A stretch of 64,000 nt of DNA. Source: Sphingomicrobium clamense. Its GTDB lineage: Bacteria > Pseudomonadota > Alphaproteobacteria > Sphingomonadales > Sphingomonadaceae. The DNA lies in contig NZ_JAHVAH010000001.1 in the NCBI RefSeq assembly GCF_019264355.1, forward strand, positions 1,410,001 to 1,474,000. Direction: 5' to 3'. Positions 41,619 to 50,350 of the stretch are shown piece after piece. Each line of letters starts with the position of its first letter. The stretch's first letter is position 1. Position numbers and translations under genes: made by a program. The notes under the pieces were generated by a model. The model searched no databases and was not told where the DNA came from. It saw only the letters and a program-made list of their open reading frames with translations.

Positions 41619-43250
41619 TCAGTCGCGTCCGGCGAGTTCCTCGACGCCCTCGAAACGATACTCGGCGAACTGTTCGCGGAGGGTCTTCTTGGAGAGCTTT
41701 CCGGTGGCGGTGTGGGGCAGCTCGTCGACAAACTCGACCGCGTCGGGCAGCCACCATTTGGCGACTTGGCCCTTCAACCCTTCAATCACTTCGTCGCCCG
41801 AAAGCTCGCAGCCGTCGCGCTTCACGCACACCAGCAGCGGCCGCTCGTCCCACTTGGGATGGTAGATGCCGATGCAGGCGGCCTCGGCGATCCCGTCGAT
41901 GCCGACTGCGGCATTTTCAAGTTCGATCGAGCTGATCCACTCTCCGCCGGACTTGATGACATCCTTGGAGCGATCGGTGATCTGCATCGACCCGTCGGGA
42001 TGCATCGCGGCGACGTCGCCCGTGTCGAACCAGCCATCGGCGTCGGCAGCATCCTCGTCGGCCTTGAAATAGCGCTGGATCGCCCAGGCGCCGCGGACTT
42101 GCAAATTCCCCGACGACGTTCCGTCGCGGGGCAGCTCGTTGCCCTCGTCGTCGACCGTGCGCAGTTCGAGCCCGAAGGGCACCCTGCCCTGCCGCGCCGT
42201 ATAGTCGACCTGCTCCGCATCGCTCATGTCGTCCCAGCCATCGGGCTTGCCCGGCAGCGTGCCGATGGGCGCGAGTTCGGTCATGCCCCAGGCGTGGCCG
42301 ACGGTGACGTCGCGGTCGCGGAACCACTTGATCATCGCGCGCGGCGCGGCGGAACCGCCGATCGTGACGCGTTTCAACGGCCCCAGCTCTTCTCCGGTCT
42401 TGGCGATATGCTGGATCATGTCGATCCAGATCGTCGGCACGCCCGCGCTATGCGTGACTTCTTCCTCTCGGAACAGGCTTACCATGCGCGGCGCGCTATA
42501 GTCGGCCGAGAGCACCATCTTGCACCCCACCAGCGGCGCGGCCCAGGGCAGTCCCCAGGCGTTGGCGTGGAACATCGGCACGATGGGCAGCGCCACGCTG
42601 GTCTTGGACAGGTCGAAACAGTCGGGCTGGATCTCGGCATAGGCGTGCAGGATCATCCCACGATGCTCGTAGGTGACGCCCTTGGGATTGCCCGTCGTGC
42701 CCGAGGTATAGCAAAGCCCGATCGGATCGCGCTCGTCGGCATTGACCCAGGCGAAATCATCGCCCTCACCGCCGATCCAGTCCTCGAACCCCTGGTCCGG
42801 AGCGCCGCCCTCGGGCGGGTCGAAACAGACATACTTCTCGACCGTGGGCCATTTGTCGCGCATCGCCGCCACCAAGGGCGTGGTCAGCGCGTCGTAGAGC
42901 ATCACCTTATCTTCGGCATGATTGACGATATAAGCGAGCTGTTCGGGAAAAAGCCGCGGATTGAGCGTGTGCAGCACCGCGCCCACCCCGATCGCGCCAT
43001 ACCAGGCGATCAGGTGCCGCTCATGGTTCATCGCCAGCGTCGCGACACGGTCGCCCTTGCCGACGCCCATGGCAGTGAGCGCGCGGCTCATCTGCCGCGC
43101 CTTGCGCGCAACCTCGCCCCAATTGGTGCGGGTGGTGGAACCGTCCGCCCAGGCGGAGACGATCTCGCGAGACCCATGTTCACGTTCGGCATGGTCGACC
43201 AGCCTCATGACGTTCATGGGCCAATCCTGCATTCCGCCGAACAGGGTCAT
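41619..43250 (-). CDS. Fatty acyl-CoA ligase (AMP-binding)
   Basis: A 543-residue adenylate-forming enzyme. The phosphate-binding motif is SGTTGNPKG in [12 protein letters not shown], the adenine-binding loop is [12 protein letters not shown], the hinge is GWFDTGDVA, and the catalytic lysine lies in [12 protein letters not shown]. The overall pattern matches medium- and long-chain acyl-CoA ligases related to AlkK. It activates fatty acids for beta-oxidation or lipid synthesis. No beta-oxidation gene is adjacent. Chain-length preference cannot be read from sequence. Confidence 0.92.
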   Translation of the reverse strand: MTLFGGMQDWPMNVMRLVDHAEREHGSREIVSAWADGSTTRTNWGEVARKARQMSRALTAMGVGKGDRVATLAMNHERHLIAWYGAIGVGAVLHTLNPRLFPEQLAYIVNHAEDKVMLYDALTTPLVAAMRDKWPTVEKYVCFDPPEGGAPDQGFEDWIGGEGDDFAWVNADERDPIGLCYTSGTTGNPKGVTYEHRGMILHAYAEIQPDCFDLSKTSVALPIVPMFHANAWGLPWAAPLVGCKMVLSADYSAPRMVSLFREEEVTHSAGVPTIWIDMIQHIAKTGEELGPLKRVTIGGSAAPRAMIKWFRDRDVTVGHAWGMTELAPIGTLPGKPDGWDDMSDAEQVDYTARQGRVPFGLELRTVDDEGNELPRDGTSSGNLQVRGAWAIQRYFKADEDAADADGWFDTGDVAAMHPDGSMQITDRSKDVIKSGGEWISSIELENAAVGIDGIAEAACIGIYHPKWDERPLLVCVKRDGCELSGDEVIEGLKGQVAKWWLPDAVEFVDELPHTATGKLSKKTLREQFAEYRFEGVEELAGRD

Positions 43251-43279
43251 CGCTTAACTCCTATATTGAAATCAGTCCT

Positions 43280-43609
43280 TTAGAATGGCATCTTCATGCC
43301 GGGCGGCAACGGCATTCCGCTCGTTGCCTTCTTCATTTCCTCGGCCGCGGCCTGATCGGCTTTCATCCGCGCATCGTTGATCGCGGCGGCGACGAGGTCT
43401 TCGAGCATGCCCTTGTCTTCGGGCTTCATCAGGCTGTCGTCGATCTCGACGCCATTGATCTGGCCTTTCGCGGTCGCGCGGACCTTGACCAGACCGCCGC
43501 CGGCAGCGCCCTCGACCTCGATCTTGCCGAGCTCGTCCTGCGCCTTCTGGAGGTCTTCCTGCGCTTTTTGCGCCATTGCCATGATGTCTTCGATGCTGGG
43601 CCCTGCCAT
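43280..43609 (-). CDS. YbaB/EbfC nucleoid-associated protein
   Basis: A 109-residue small DNA-binding protein with the conserved start IEDIMAMAQKAQEDLQKAQ, the VEGAAGGGLVKVRATAKG strand region and the C-terminal MPLPPGMKMPF. It dimerises and coats or bends DNA. It sits directly after dnaX, sharing a base between the dnaX stop and its own start (TGATG), the usual dnaX-ybaB pairing. Confidence 0.95.
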   Translation of the reverse strand: MAGPSIEDIMAMAQKAQEDLQKAQDELGKIEVEGAAGGGLVKVRATAKGQINGVEIDDSLMKPEDKGMLEDLVAAAINDARMKADQAAAEEMKKATSGMPLPPGMKMPF

Positions 43610-45405
43610 CAGCCTTGCTCCTGTACCTTTTCCAATGTTGCTTCCGGGAAGGCGTCGGTGACCGCCTTGACCATCGGATCGTTCAGTATCGCGTCTTTCG
43701 CGCGCTGCTCTTCCATCAACTCCTGTTCACGCAGGGAAGGTCCGCCGCCGCTTTCGACCATCTCGACCTGCCACGCCTGTCCGGTCGCCTCCTTGGCCTT
43801 TATCGCCAGTTCGCGCGCGAAATTGGCGTCGAGCGGCGACTTGGGCTGCAGCTTGAGCACGGGCGGCTCGAAGGCGGCAAGTCCGCACTGGTTGTGCAGC
43901 ACCGCGCCGAGCGTCATCGACCCCGCATCCTCGATCGCCTTCACGAAGCCACGGAAATCCTGCGGCATCGGTTTGGCGTCGGGCTTCGACACGCTGTCGG
44001 GCGCCCCCTGCCCCATCGGCCCCGGAATGGGCGGCGGAGGTGCCGGGTCTGCGGGCGCAGTGCCCGCAGTCGCCTGTGGCACCGGCTTGCCGCCATTCAA
44101 CGCATCGATGACCGCCCCCGGATCGGGCATGCCGGCGGCGTGAATGCAGCGCAGTAGCGCCATGTCCGCCGCCTCGCGCGGATCGGGCGCGACGCGCACG
44201 TCCTCGAGACCCTTGAGCAGCAGCTGCCAGAGCGCATGAAGCTGCGGCCAGCCAAGCTTGCCCGCGGTTTCCTCGGCATGCGCGCGTTCCTCGGCGGACC
44301 GCATAACGTCTCCGGCTCCGCCGGCCTTTGCGCGGCTGAGGCCATGCAATTGGTCGAGCAGCCCGCGCAGCAGAGCAGCCGGTTCGAGACCCAGCACATG
44401 CGCTTCGTCGAGCTTCTCCAGCATCGCCGCCCCATCGCCGGCCAGCAGTGTATCGAGGATGGTCGACACCCGCCGACGATCCGCCAGCCCGAGCATTTCG
44501 CGCACCTGGTCGGCAGTCACGCCCGCCTCGCCATGCGCGATGGCCTGGTCGAGCAGCGACAACCCATCGCGCGCCGACCCCTCGGCCACGCGCGCGATGA
44601 TCGACAGCGCTTCCGGCTCGACCTCGACGCCTTCCTTGGCGGCGATCTTGCCGAAATGGTCCGACAGCAATTCAGCCGGGATCCGCTTGAGGTCGAAGCG
44701 CTGGGTGCGCGACAGGACCGTGATCGGCACCTTGTCCACCTCGGTCGTCGCGAAGATGAACTTCACGCGGGGCGGCGGTTCCTCGAGCGTCTTCAGGAGC
44801 GCGTTGAAGGCGCTCTTCGACAGCATGTGGACTTCGTCAATGATGTAAATCTTGTAGCGCGCCGACACGCTCGAATAGCGCACCGCCTCGATAATCTCGC
44901 GCACGTCGTCGACGCCGGTATGGCTGGCGGCGTCCATCTCGACCACGTCGATGTGGCGCCCCTCGGCAATCGCCTGGCACGGTTCGCATTTGCCGCACGG
45001 ATTGATCGTCGGCCCGCCCTCGCCGTCCGGCCCGATACAGTTGAGCGCCTTGGCGATCAGACGCGCGGTCGAGGTTTTCCCGACCCCGCGCACGCCGGTC
45101 ATCAGAAAGGCGTGAGCGATGCGGTCCTTGGCGATGGCGTTGGCCAACGTCTGGACCATCGCGTCCTGACCGATCAGCTGCGAAAAAGTCTGCGGACGAT
45201 ATTTGCGCGCTAGGACCTGATAGTCGTCTTTCTTCGGCGCCTCAGCCGGCGCGGGCTCCACGGCCTTGGTCTCCGTCGCGGGAGCCGGCTCGGCCTTGGC
45301 CTCTTCCTTCGGCTGCGGCGGCTCATCGAGCCCAAGCCCCATGGTCAGCGTATCGCGTTCTTCTTCGGCGTCCGGGAGAGGCGAATCATCGTCTTGCATC
45401 GCCAT
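43609..45405 (-). CDS. dnaX: DNA polymerase III subunit gamma/tau
   Basis: About 598 residues. The clamp-loader AAA+ module has Walker A GVRGVGKTSTARL, a zinc motif with CGKCEPC, the DEVHMLS segment and sensor-1 ATTEVDKVP. A long Pro/Ala-rich linker and a C-terminal domain follow, typical of tau, which tethers polymerase cores and helicase. ATG 45405 (or 45399) is taken as the start; the frame extends upstream to 45450 with a non-conserved tail. No obvious A-rich slippery site for a frameshifted gamma form was found. SRP RNA is divergent upstream. Confidence 0.95.
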   Translation of the reverse strand: MAMQDDDSPLPDAEEERDTLTMGLGLDEPPQPKEEAKAEPAPATETKAVEPAPAEAPKKDDYQVLARKYRPQTFSQLIGQDAMVQTLANAIAKDRIAHAFLMTGVRGVGKTSTARLIAKALNCIGPDGEGGPTINPCGKCEPCQAIAEGRHIDVVEMDAASHTGVDDVREIIEAVRYSSVSARYKIYIIDEVHMLSKSAFNALLKTLEEPPPRVKFIFATTEVDKVPITVLSRTQRFDLKRIPAELLSDHFGKIAAKEGVEVEPEALSIIARVAEGSARDGLSLLDQAIAHGEAGVTADQVREMLGLADRRRVSTILDTLLAGDGAAMLEKLDEAHVLGLEPAALLRGLLDQLHGLSRAKAGGAGDVMRSAEERAHAEETAGKLGWPQLHALWQLLLKGLEDVRVAPDPREAADMALLRCIHAAGMPDPGAVIDALNGGKPVPQATAGTAPADPAPPPPIPGPMGQGAPDSVSKPDAKPMPQDFRGFVKAIEDAGSMTLGAVLHNQCGLAAFEPPVLKLQPKSPLDANFARELAIKAKEATGQAWQVEMVESGGGPSLREQELMEEQRAKDAILNDPMVKAVTDAFPEATLEKVQEQG

Positions 45406-45500
45406 GAGCGTAGGCGAGCGCGCGCAGGGGTGGAAGGGCAATCGGCGCAACCCGTATCAGCCACTTGCATCGACGCGACTTCATCGCCATATGGCCTCTC

Positions 45501-45590
45501 GGAAGTCGGCGGACGACTTGCCCGTGAACCTGGTCAGGCCCGGAAGGGAGCAGCCACAGCGGTTTCGGTCGGGTCGTCGGCTTCCACCTT
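45501..45590 (+). ncRNA. ffs: Signal recognition particle RNA (4.5S type)
   Basis: The conserved domain IV hairpin is clear, with GGTCAGGCCCGGAAGGGAGC around 45532-45551 (tetraloop GGAA and the symmetric loop for Ffh). The flanking arms GGAAG (45501-45505) and CTTCC (45581-45585) close the long helix. It guides Ffh to signal sequences with FtsY. The exact 5' and 3' ends are estimates. The position next to dnaX is common in alphaproteobacteria. Confidence 0.9.
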
Positions 45591-45654
45591 TTCCTTCCAT
45601 CGCAGCAATCAACCCTCCCGGTCCTTCGGTTCGGTCGGGTCGTCGGCTTCCACC
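45564..45654 (+). repeat. 25-bp direct repeat of the SRP RNA 3' arm
   Basis: TTCGGTCGGGTCGTCGG plus CTTCCACC occurs at 45564-45588 within the SRP RNA and again, identically, at 45630-45654, 66 bases apart. The second copy lies in the otherwise gene-free stretch before the beta-lactamase operon. It looks like a partial duplication of the RNA's 3' arm. Confidence 0.85.
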
Positions 45655-45734
45655 CTCCAAAATGCCGAGAGCAGCTTTAGCTGGTCGAGAGACATGACGG
45701 AGCGGCCAGCGGGTCACGACGCGAACCCGTCTGA

Positions 45735-45758
45735 CGGCTTCAGGCCGCCCTGAAGCCG
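45735..45758. terminator. Hairpin at the end of the beta-lactamase operon
   Basis: Perfect 9-bp arms (CGGCTTCAG 45735-45743, CTGAAGCCG 45750-45758) with a 6-base loop, 7 bases past the bla stop. No T-run follows on either strand, so it may act as an RNA stabiliser or a weak terminator. Confidence 0.5.
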
Positions 45759-45764
45759 CTGCAG

Positions 45765-46637
45765 CTAATCAGCCAAGCTCGCCGCAATAATCTCACCGAC
45801 CCGCGCATGCATTGCCTTCGCCTCGGCACCGGAAACGGTCGGTCGGTCAAGCATGACGGCGAACCAATACAGCCTTCCGTCGGGCGCTCGCACCCAACCG
45901 ACATCGTTGACCTGTTGCCCCGGCTGGCCTTCAGGCTTGCACGTGCCGGTCTTGCCTCCTGCGCTCCACCCCTCCGGAAGGCCCGCCCGGACCCGGTCGA
46001 GACCGGTTGTCGCCTTGTGAGTCAGCCGCGCCAGCTGGTCGGCGTTTTCCTGCGGCAAAAGACCGCCGTCGATCAGCCGACGCATCATGTCGGCCATGGC
46101 GCGTGGGCTGCTCGAATCGCGCGGGTCGCCTGCCGCATTCTCATTGAGCGCCGTCTCGCGCCGATCGAGCCGGGTCACCGGGTCATGCCAACTGCGCCAA
46201 AATGACGTCACTTCTTCAGGCCCGCCGATCGCGTCGATCAGCAGGTTGGCCGCCAAATTGTCGCTGACCGACACGGTGGCATCGATGGCTTCGCGCAGCG
46301 TGGTCGTGCCGCTCTCACCGTCGAGCTTCGCCTCCATCACGGGCTGGTAGCCGGGAAAGTCATCTCGCGAGAAAGTCACCGAGGCGTCGAGATCGATGGC
46401 ACCCTGGCGCGCCTTCTCGAACGCCGCGCCCGCCAACGCGACTTTGAATGACGAGCAAAAGGCGAACCGCTCTTCATCGCGATGAGAGAGAAGCACCTTC
46501 CCCTCATCGTCCAGCAGCACGACGCCAAGGCGTCCACCACTCGCCTCCTCGATCATCGCGAGAGATGCCGGTCGCTCCACCACTGGTGGCACCGCGGCAC
46601 AGGTTGCGAGCGCCAGAGCGGCGGCAAGCGCCTTCAT
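45765..46637 (-). CDS. Class A serine beta-lactamase with a carbapenemase-type cysteine pair
   Basis: A 290-residue enzyme with a signal or lipoprotein leader (lipobox-like LATC at 10-13). The class A motifs are complete: Ser62-x-x-Lys65, Ser125-Asp-Asn (SDN), Glu161 in ETALN, and Lys229-Thr-Gly. Cys61 sits just before the active serine and Cys233 just after KTGT; these match Ambler 69 and 238, the disulfide seen in KPC, SME, NMC-A and GES carbapenemases. The start at 46637 is supported by GGAG 6 bases upstream and an ATGA overlap with the ferredoxin gene. The spectrum is untested. Confidence 0.9.
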   Translation of the reverse strand: MKALAAALALATCAAVPPVVERPASLAMIEEASGGRLGVVLLDDEGKVLLSHRDEERFAFCSSFKVALAGAAFEKARQGAIDLDASVTFSRDDFPGYQPVMEAKLDGESGTTTLREAIDATVSVSDNLAANLLIDAIGGPEEVTSFWRSWHDPVTRLDRRETALNENAAGDPRDSSSPRAMADMMRRLIDGGLLPQENADQLARLTHKATTGLDRVRAGLPEGWSAGGKTGTCKPEGQPGQQVNDVGWVRAPDGRLYWFAVMLDRPTVSGAEAKAMHARVGEIIAASLAD

Positions 46638-46969
46638 CGCCCGCTCCAATCCCTCGCGCCCGGCGGCACCTTGACCGTCAACGGCGTGTCGCTGTCGGGA
46701 ATGACGATTTGGCAGGCGAGCCGCGATGTCCTGGTGACGTGCATGGCAAGGTCGAGCAGGTCGTCTTCTTCTTCGCTCTCGATCGGCAATCGATCGAAAT
46801 CATCCTTGGACAGGATGACGTGGCAGGTCGAACAGGCCATTTGCCCCTCGCACGTGCCTTCGAGCGGCTGCCCATTCTTCTGCGCGACATCGAGCAGCAC
46901 GCTACCGGGCTCCGCCTCGACGACCCGGTCGACCTCGCCATCCGCCTTGAGGAAACGGACCAGCGTCAT
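46634..46969 (-). CDS. 2Fe-2S ferredoxin (adrenodoxin-like)
   Basis: A 111-residue protein with the cluster cysteines at 40, 46, 49 and 86 (GTCEGQMACSTCH and LACQI), the spacing of the Isc-type and adrenodoxin ferredoxins. It carries electrons, probably for iron-sulfur assembly given the two cysteine desulfurase genes upstream, whose starts and stops overlap it. The stop also overlaps the beta-lactamase start (ATGA), so all four genes form one operon. Confidence 0.93.
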   Translation of the reverse strand: MTLVRFLKADGEVDRVVEAEPGSVLLDVAQKNGQPLEGTCEGQMACSTCHVILSKDDFDRLPIESEEEDDLLDLAMHVTRTSRLACQIVIPDSDTPLTVKVPPGARDWSGR

Positions 46970-48063
46970 TGGGCGCGTGCCGCCGCGTCGATGCGCTGGA
47001 TCGCCTCGCGTAGCGCCTTTTCGTCCGTGTAGCGCCCGAAGCTGATCCGGATCGACGAGCGCGCCTCGCGGTCCGACAGCCCGATCGCCTTGAGCACGTG
47101 GCTCGGGCGACCCGACCCGCTCGCACAGGCACTGCCGAGCGAAATCTGGAGATCGCGCAGGTCGGATATCAGCCGCGCGGCATCGAGGCCTCCGCGCCTA
47201 ATGTTGAGATTGCCCCTGTAACGATGCTCGGTCGATCCGTTGATGATCCAATCGTCGCCCAGTGCCAGCGTCGCGGTTTGCCAAAGCGCCTCGACATGCG
47301 CGCGATCCTGCTCGAACCGCTCTTCGGCGACCTTGGCGGCAGTGCCGAACCCGACGCTCAGCATCGGCGACAGCGTGCCCGACCGCAGCCCCTGTTCCTG
47401 CCCGCCACCATGAAGCAACGGCTCGGGTGCGAGCCCCTTGTCGAGCCAGAGCGCGCCAATGCCCTTGGGCCCATGGATCTTGTGCCCGCTGACCGCGATC
47501 ATGTCGGGGCCGGACGGAATGACGATCCGTCCCAGTGCCTGCACCGCGTCGCACAGCATCAGCGCACCGGCCGCTTTCGCTTTCGCAGCGATCTCGGCGA
47601 TGGGCTGGATCACCCCGATCTCGTTATTGACCAGCATCGCCGCGACGAAGTCCACGCCCCCGGTCAGCGCCGCATCGAGCGCCTCCATATTGACCAGCCC
47701 GTCTTGTCCCACCGGCACGATCTCGACCTCGTGCCCCACGCTGCGCGCCCATTCCGCGCAATCGAGCACGGCGGCATGTTCGGTGGCGAGCGTCACGAAC
47801 CGCTTCACTCGCCGCGTTCTGAGCACCCCCTTGATCGCCCAGTTGATCGCCTCGGTCGCCGATCCGGTGAAGACACACTGCCCGTCGGGAACGCCCATCG
47901 CGCGCTCGATCCGCCCGCGCGCCAGTTCGATCGCCGCCGCTGCCTCACGTCCTGCGGTATAGGGGGCATGCGGATTGGCGAATTTGTCGCCCAGCCAGGG
48001 CTGCATCGCATCCACGACTTCAGGCGCCACCGGTGTCGTCGCCTGATAGTCGAGATAGGTCAT
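46966..48063 (-). CDS. Cysteine desulfurase (NifS/IscS type)
   Basis: A 365-residue PLP enzyme starting MTYLDYQATTPVAPEVVDAM. The Schiff-base lysine lies in VSGHKIHGPKG and the catalytic cysteine in SLGSACASGSG, the loop of group I desulfurases. It takes sulfur from cysteine as persulfide for Fe-S clusters or thiolation. It overlaps both the second desulfurase upstream and the ferredoxin downstream by 4 bases. No IscU or HscBA gene is present here. Confidence 0.94.
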   Translation of the reverse strand: MTYLDYQATTPVAPEVVDAMQPWLGDKFANPHAPYTAGREAAAAIELARGRIERAMGVPDGQCVFTGSATEAINWAIKGVLRTRRVKRFVTLATEHAAVLDCAEWARSVGHEVEIVPVGQDGLVNMEALDAALTGGVDFVAAMLVNNEIGVIQPIAEIAAKAKAAGALMLCDAVQALGRIVIPSGPDMIAVSGHKIHGPKGIGALWLDKGLAPEPLLHGGGQEQGLRSGTLSPMLSVGFGTAAKVAEERFEQDRAHVEALWQTATLALGDDWIINGSTEHRYRGNLNIRRGGLDAARLISDLRDLQISLGSACASGSGRPSHVLKAIGLSDREARSSIRISFGRYTDEKALREAIQRIDAAARAQ

Positions 48064-49121
48064 GCAGCGAATTTCTGCAGCGCCTCGAGCAGTCGGTCAA
48101 CATCTTCGCGGCTTGTGTCCGGGCCGAAGCTCACACGGATGAAATGGTTGGACACGCTTTCGGGCAGGCCCATCGCGGCGACCACTCGGCTCCCCTTCAT
48201 CGCACCCGACGAACAGGCCGAACCCGAGCTTACCGCGATCCCCGCCAGGTCGAGCTGGACCAGCATCGCAGCCGAGGTCGCCCCCGGCATCGCGATCCCG
48301 CCGATCGTCGGAGTGCGCGGCGCGCCCTCGCCGATGATCGACCCGCCCATTTCCTTGACCTGGGCTTCGAAATAGTCGCGCAATTCCTTCAGGCGCGGCA
48401 TCGCCTTGCGATAGCGCCCGGCCTCGATCGCTGCGGCAAAGCCCACCGCGTCGGGCACGTTCTGCGTGCCCCGCCGATAGCCCTTCTCCTGACCGCCGCC
48501 GACCGGCTCGAGCTGCCCCATGTCCTTGACCAGCAACGCACCGATGCCGGCAGGCCCACCCAGCTTGTGCGCCGACACGCAGATCATGTCGGCATCGGGC
48601 AGGTCCTTTTTGCCCGCGCCCTGTGCGGCATCGCACAGCAGGATCGATCCCGCCGCCTTCACCTTCTCGTAAATCGCATCGATCGGCTGCATCACGCCGG
48701 TCTCGTTGTTGACCATCTGGATTGCGACCAGCGCCGGTCCCTTGGCCAACGCCTCATCAAGCGCATCCATCTTCACGATGCCGTTCTCGTCGACCGGAAG
48801 CTCGATGCTGTCCTCGCCCATGCCGTAGGGCACGATGGCGTGCTCGGTGCAGCAGTGGATACGCCCCGGCACCCGCGCCAGCTGCGAGGCGACCAGCACC
48901 GCTTCGGAAGCGCCGCTGGTGAAGATGACGTCATGCTCCCAGCCCAGCGCCGCCGCTACCCGCTTGCGCGCCTTTTCCAGCATAGCATGACAATCGCGCG
49001 CTTCCTTGTAGGGCGAATTGGGGTTCGCCCAGCAATCGAACGCCTCGAGCATTTCCGCCCGCGCCTCGGGATGCAGCGGAGTCGCTGCCGCATGATCGAA
49101 ATAGAGCCGCTGCCCACTCAT
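48060..49121 (-). CDS. Cysteine desulfurase, second paralogue
   Basis: A 353-residue PLP enzyme starting YFDHAAATPLHPEARAEML, with the lysine in VSAHKLGGPAGIG and the catalytic cysteine in SSGSACSSGAMKGS. It is the same family as the gene at 46966 but clearly divergent, so this is an old duplication rather than a recent one. It is the first gene of the operon. The upstream region (49122-49232) separates it from the divergent hydrolase. Confidence 0.94.
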   Translation of the reverse strand: MSGQRLYFDHAAATPLHPEARAEMLEAFDCWANPNSPYKEARDCHAMLEKARKRVAAALGWEHDVIFTSGASEAVLVASQLARVPGRIHCCTEHAIVPYGMGEDSIELPVDENGIVKMDALDEALAKGPALVAIQMVNNETGVMQPIDAIYEKVKAAGSILLCDAAQGAGKKDLPDADMICVSAHKLGGPAGIGALLVKDMGQLEPVGGGQEKGYRRGTQNVPDAVGFAAAIEAGRYRKAMPRLKELRDYFEAQVKEMGGSIIGEGAPRTPTIGGIAMPGATSAAMLVQLDLAGIAVSSGSACSSGAMKGSRVVAAMGLPESVSNHFIRVSFGPDTSREDVDRLLEALQKFAA

Positions 49122-49232
49122 TTCATCGCCCTCGCACCAATCACATTGCCCATTACGCGCTACCCCCTATATAGAAGCGCGTCCGCGCGAAACCCTTTCG
49201 TGCAACATTATTACATCGGAACCGAGTTTTTC

Positions 49233-49889
49233 ATGCCCGAAGTCATTTTTCCCGGCCCTGAAGGTCGTCTCGAAGGTCGTTTCACCCCGGGTCCGCGCCC
49301 CCGCGCCCCCGTCGCGCTGATCCTTCACTCGCATCCGCAGGCCGGCGGGACGATGAACAACCGAATCGTCCAGATGCTGCACAAGGACTTCGTCCGCCGC
49401 GGCTTCGCGACGCTGCGCTTCAACTTCCGCGGCGTGGGCAAGAGTCAGGGCACGTTCGACAACGGCATCGGCGAACTTTCCGATGCCGCCGCCGCGCTCG
49501 ACTGGGTCCAGCAGGTCCATCCCGAAGCCGAGGTGACCTGGGTCGCCGGTGTCAGCTTCGGCGCGTGGATCGGCATGCAGCTCTTGATGCGCCGCCCCGA
49601 GATTCGCGGCTTCATCTCGATCGCGCCGCCCGCCAACATGTACGACTTCGCCTTCCTCGCCCCCTGCCCCGCAAGCGGCATCATTATCCAGGGCACCAAT
49701 GACGAGGTCGTGACCCCGTCCGCAGTCCAGAAGCTGGTCGACAAGCTGCGCACGCAAAAGCACATCACGATCGAACACAAGGAAATCCAGGGCGCGAACC
49801 ACTTCTTCGCCGACGAGATTGACGAGCTGTTCAAGGAAATCGACACCTATCTCGACTTCCGCCTCGACCCGGATTGCCCGATCCGGTGA
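49233..49889 (+). CDS. Alpha/beta hydrolase
   Basis: A 218-residue serine hydrolase. The nucleophile elbow is GVSFGAW (residues about 106-112), the oxyanion region ILHSHPQAGGTMNN follows the first strand, and the acid and base lie in GTNDEVVTP and GANHFFA. This resembles the YfbB/CGI-58-like short hydrolases of proteobacteria, with unknown substrate. Start at 49233 (MPEVIFPGPEGRL). The stop overlaps the GTG of the acetyltransferase gene (GTGA), so both are translated together. Confidence 0.88.
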   Translation: MPEVIFPGPEGRLEGRFTPGPRPRAPVALILHSHPQAGGTMNNRIVQMLHKDFVRRGFATLRFNFRGVGKSQGTFDNGIGELSDAAAALDWVQQVHPEAEVTWVAGVSFGAWIGMQLLMRRPEIRGFISIAPPANMYDFAFLAPCPASGIIIQGTNDEVVTPSAVQKLVDKLRTQKHITIEHKEIQGANHFFADEIDELFKEIDTYLDFRLDPDCPIR

Positions 49890-50350
49890 GCGACGTTGCG
49901 ATCCGGCGGATCGGTGACGGTGACGTCGCCGACCTCCGGTCGCTCAACGCGCTCTTCCACGAAGTCTTCAACGCCGACGAACCCGACTATCGGGATTATG
50001 CCGAGGCGCCGCCATCGGACGCTTATCTCGCGGCACGCTGCACCGATCCCGACTTTCTCGCTCTCGGGGCATGGGAAGGCGACCGACCCGTCGGTGCCCT
50101 CGCTGGCTACATCCTGCGCAAATGGGAGCAGGAGCGCGCCGAAATCTTCATCTACGATCTCGCCGTCGCTGCCGACCGCAGACGCAGAGGCATTGCGACC
50201 GCTTTGATCGAGGCTGCGCGCGAGGTCGCACGCGACGTCGGCGCCTGGACATTATTCCTTGGCGCCGACCAGGGCGACGAAGGACCCATCGCACTCTACA
50301 GCAAGCTGGGACGCCGCGAGGACGTCCACCATTTCGACATCGAGCCCTAG
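49886..50350 (+). CDS. GNAT acetyltransferase of the AAC(3)-I type
   Basis: A 154-residue protein, GTG start overlapping the hydrolase stop. The acetyl-CoA-binding motif is RRRRGIATALIEAAR, and the surrounding blocks (VGALAGYILRKWEQERAEI, IYDLAVAADRR and ALYSKLGRREDVHHFDIEP) follow the AAC(3)-I aminoglycoside acetyltransferases closely, including the acidic C-terminal HFDIEP. It probably acetylates an aminoglycoside or similar amine; activity against clinical drugs is unproven. A TTG start at 49874 is possible but less natural. Confidence 0.85.
   Translation: MSDVAIRRIGDGDVADLRSLNALFHEVFNADEPDYRDYAEAPPSDAYLAARCTDPDFLALGAWEGDRPVGALAGYILRKWEQERAEIFIYDLAVAADRRRRGIATALIEAAREVARDVGAWTLFLGADQGDEGPIALYSKLGRREDVHHFDIEP

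Noticed and set aside
43609..45405. Programmed frameshift in dnaX giving a gamma form
   Set aside because: No A-rich slippery heptamer with a following hairpin was found in the expected region.
45266..45697. Plus-strand 143-codon frame over the SRP RNA region
   Set aside because: It overlaps dnaX in antisense and the SRP RNA; its repeated residues simply reflect the 25-bp DNA repeat.
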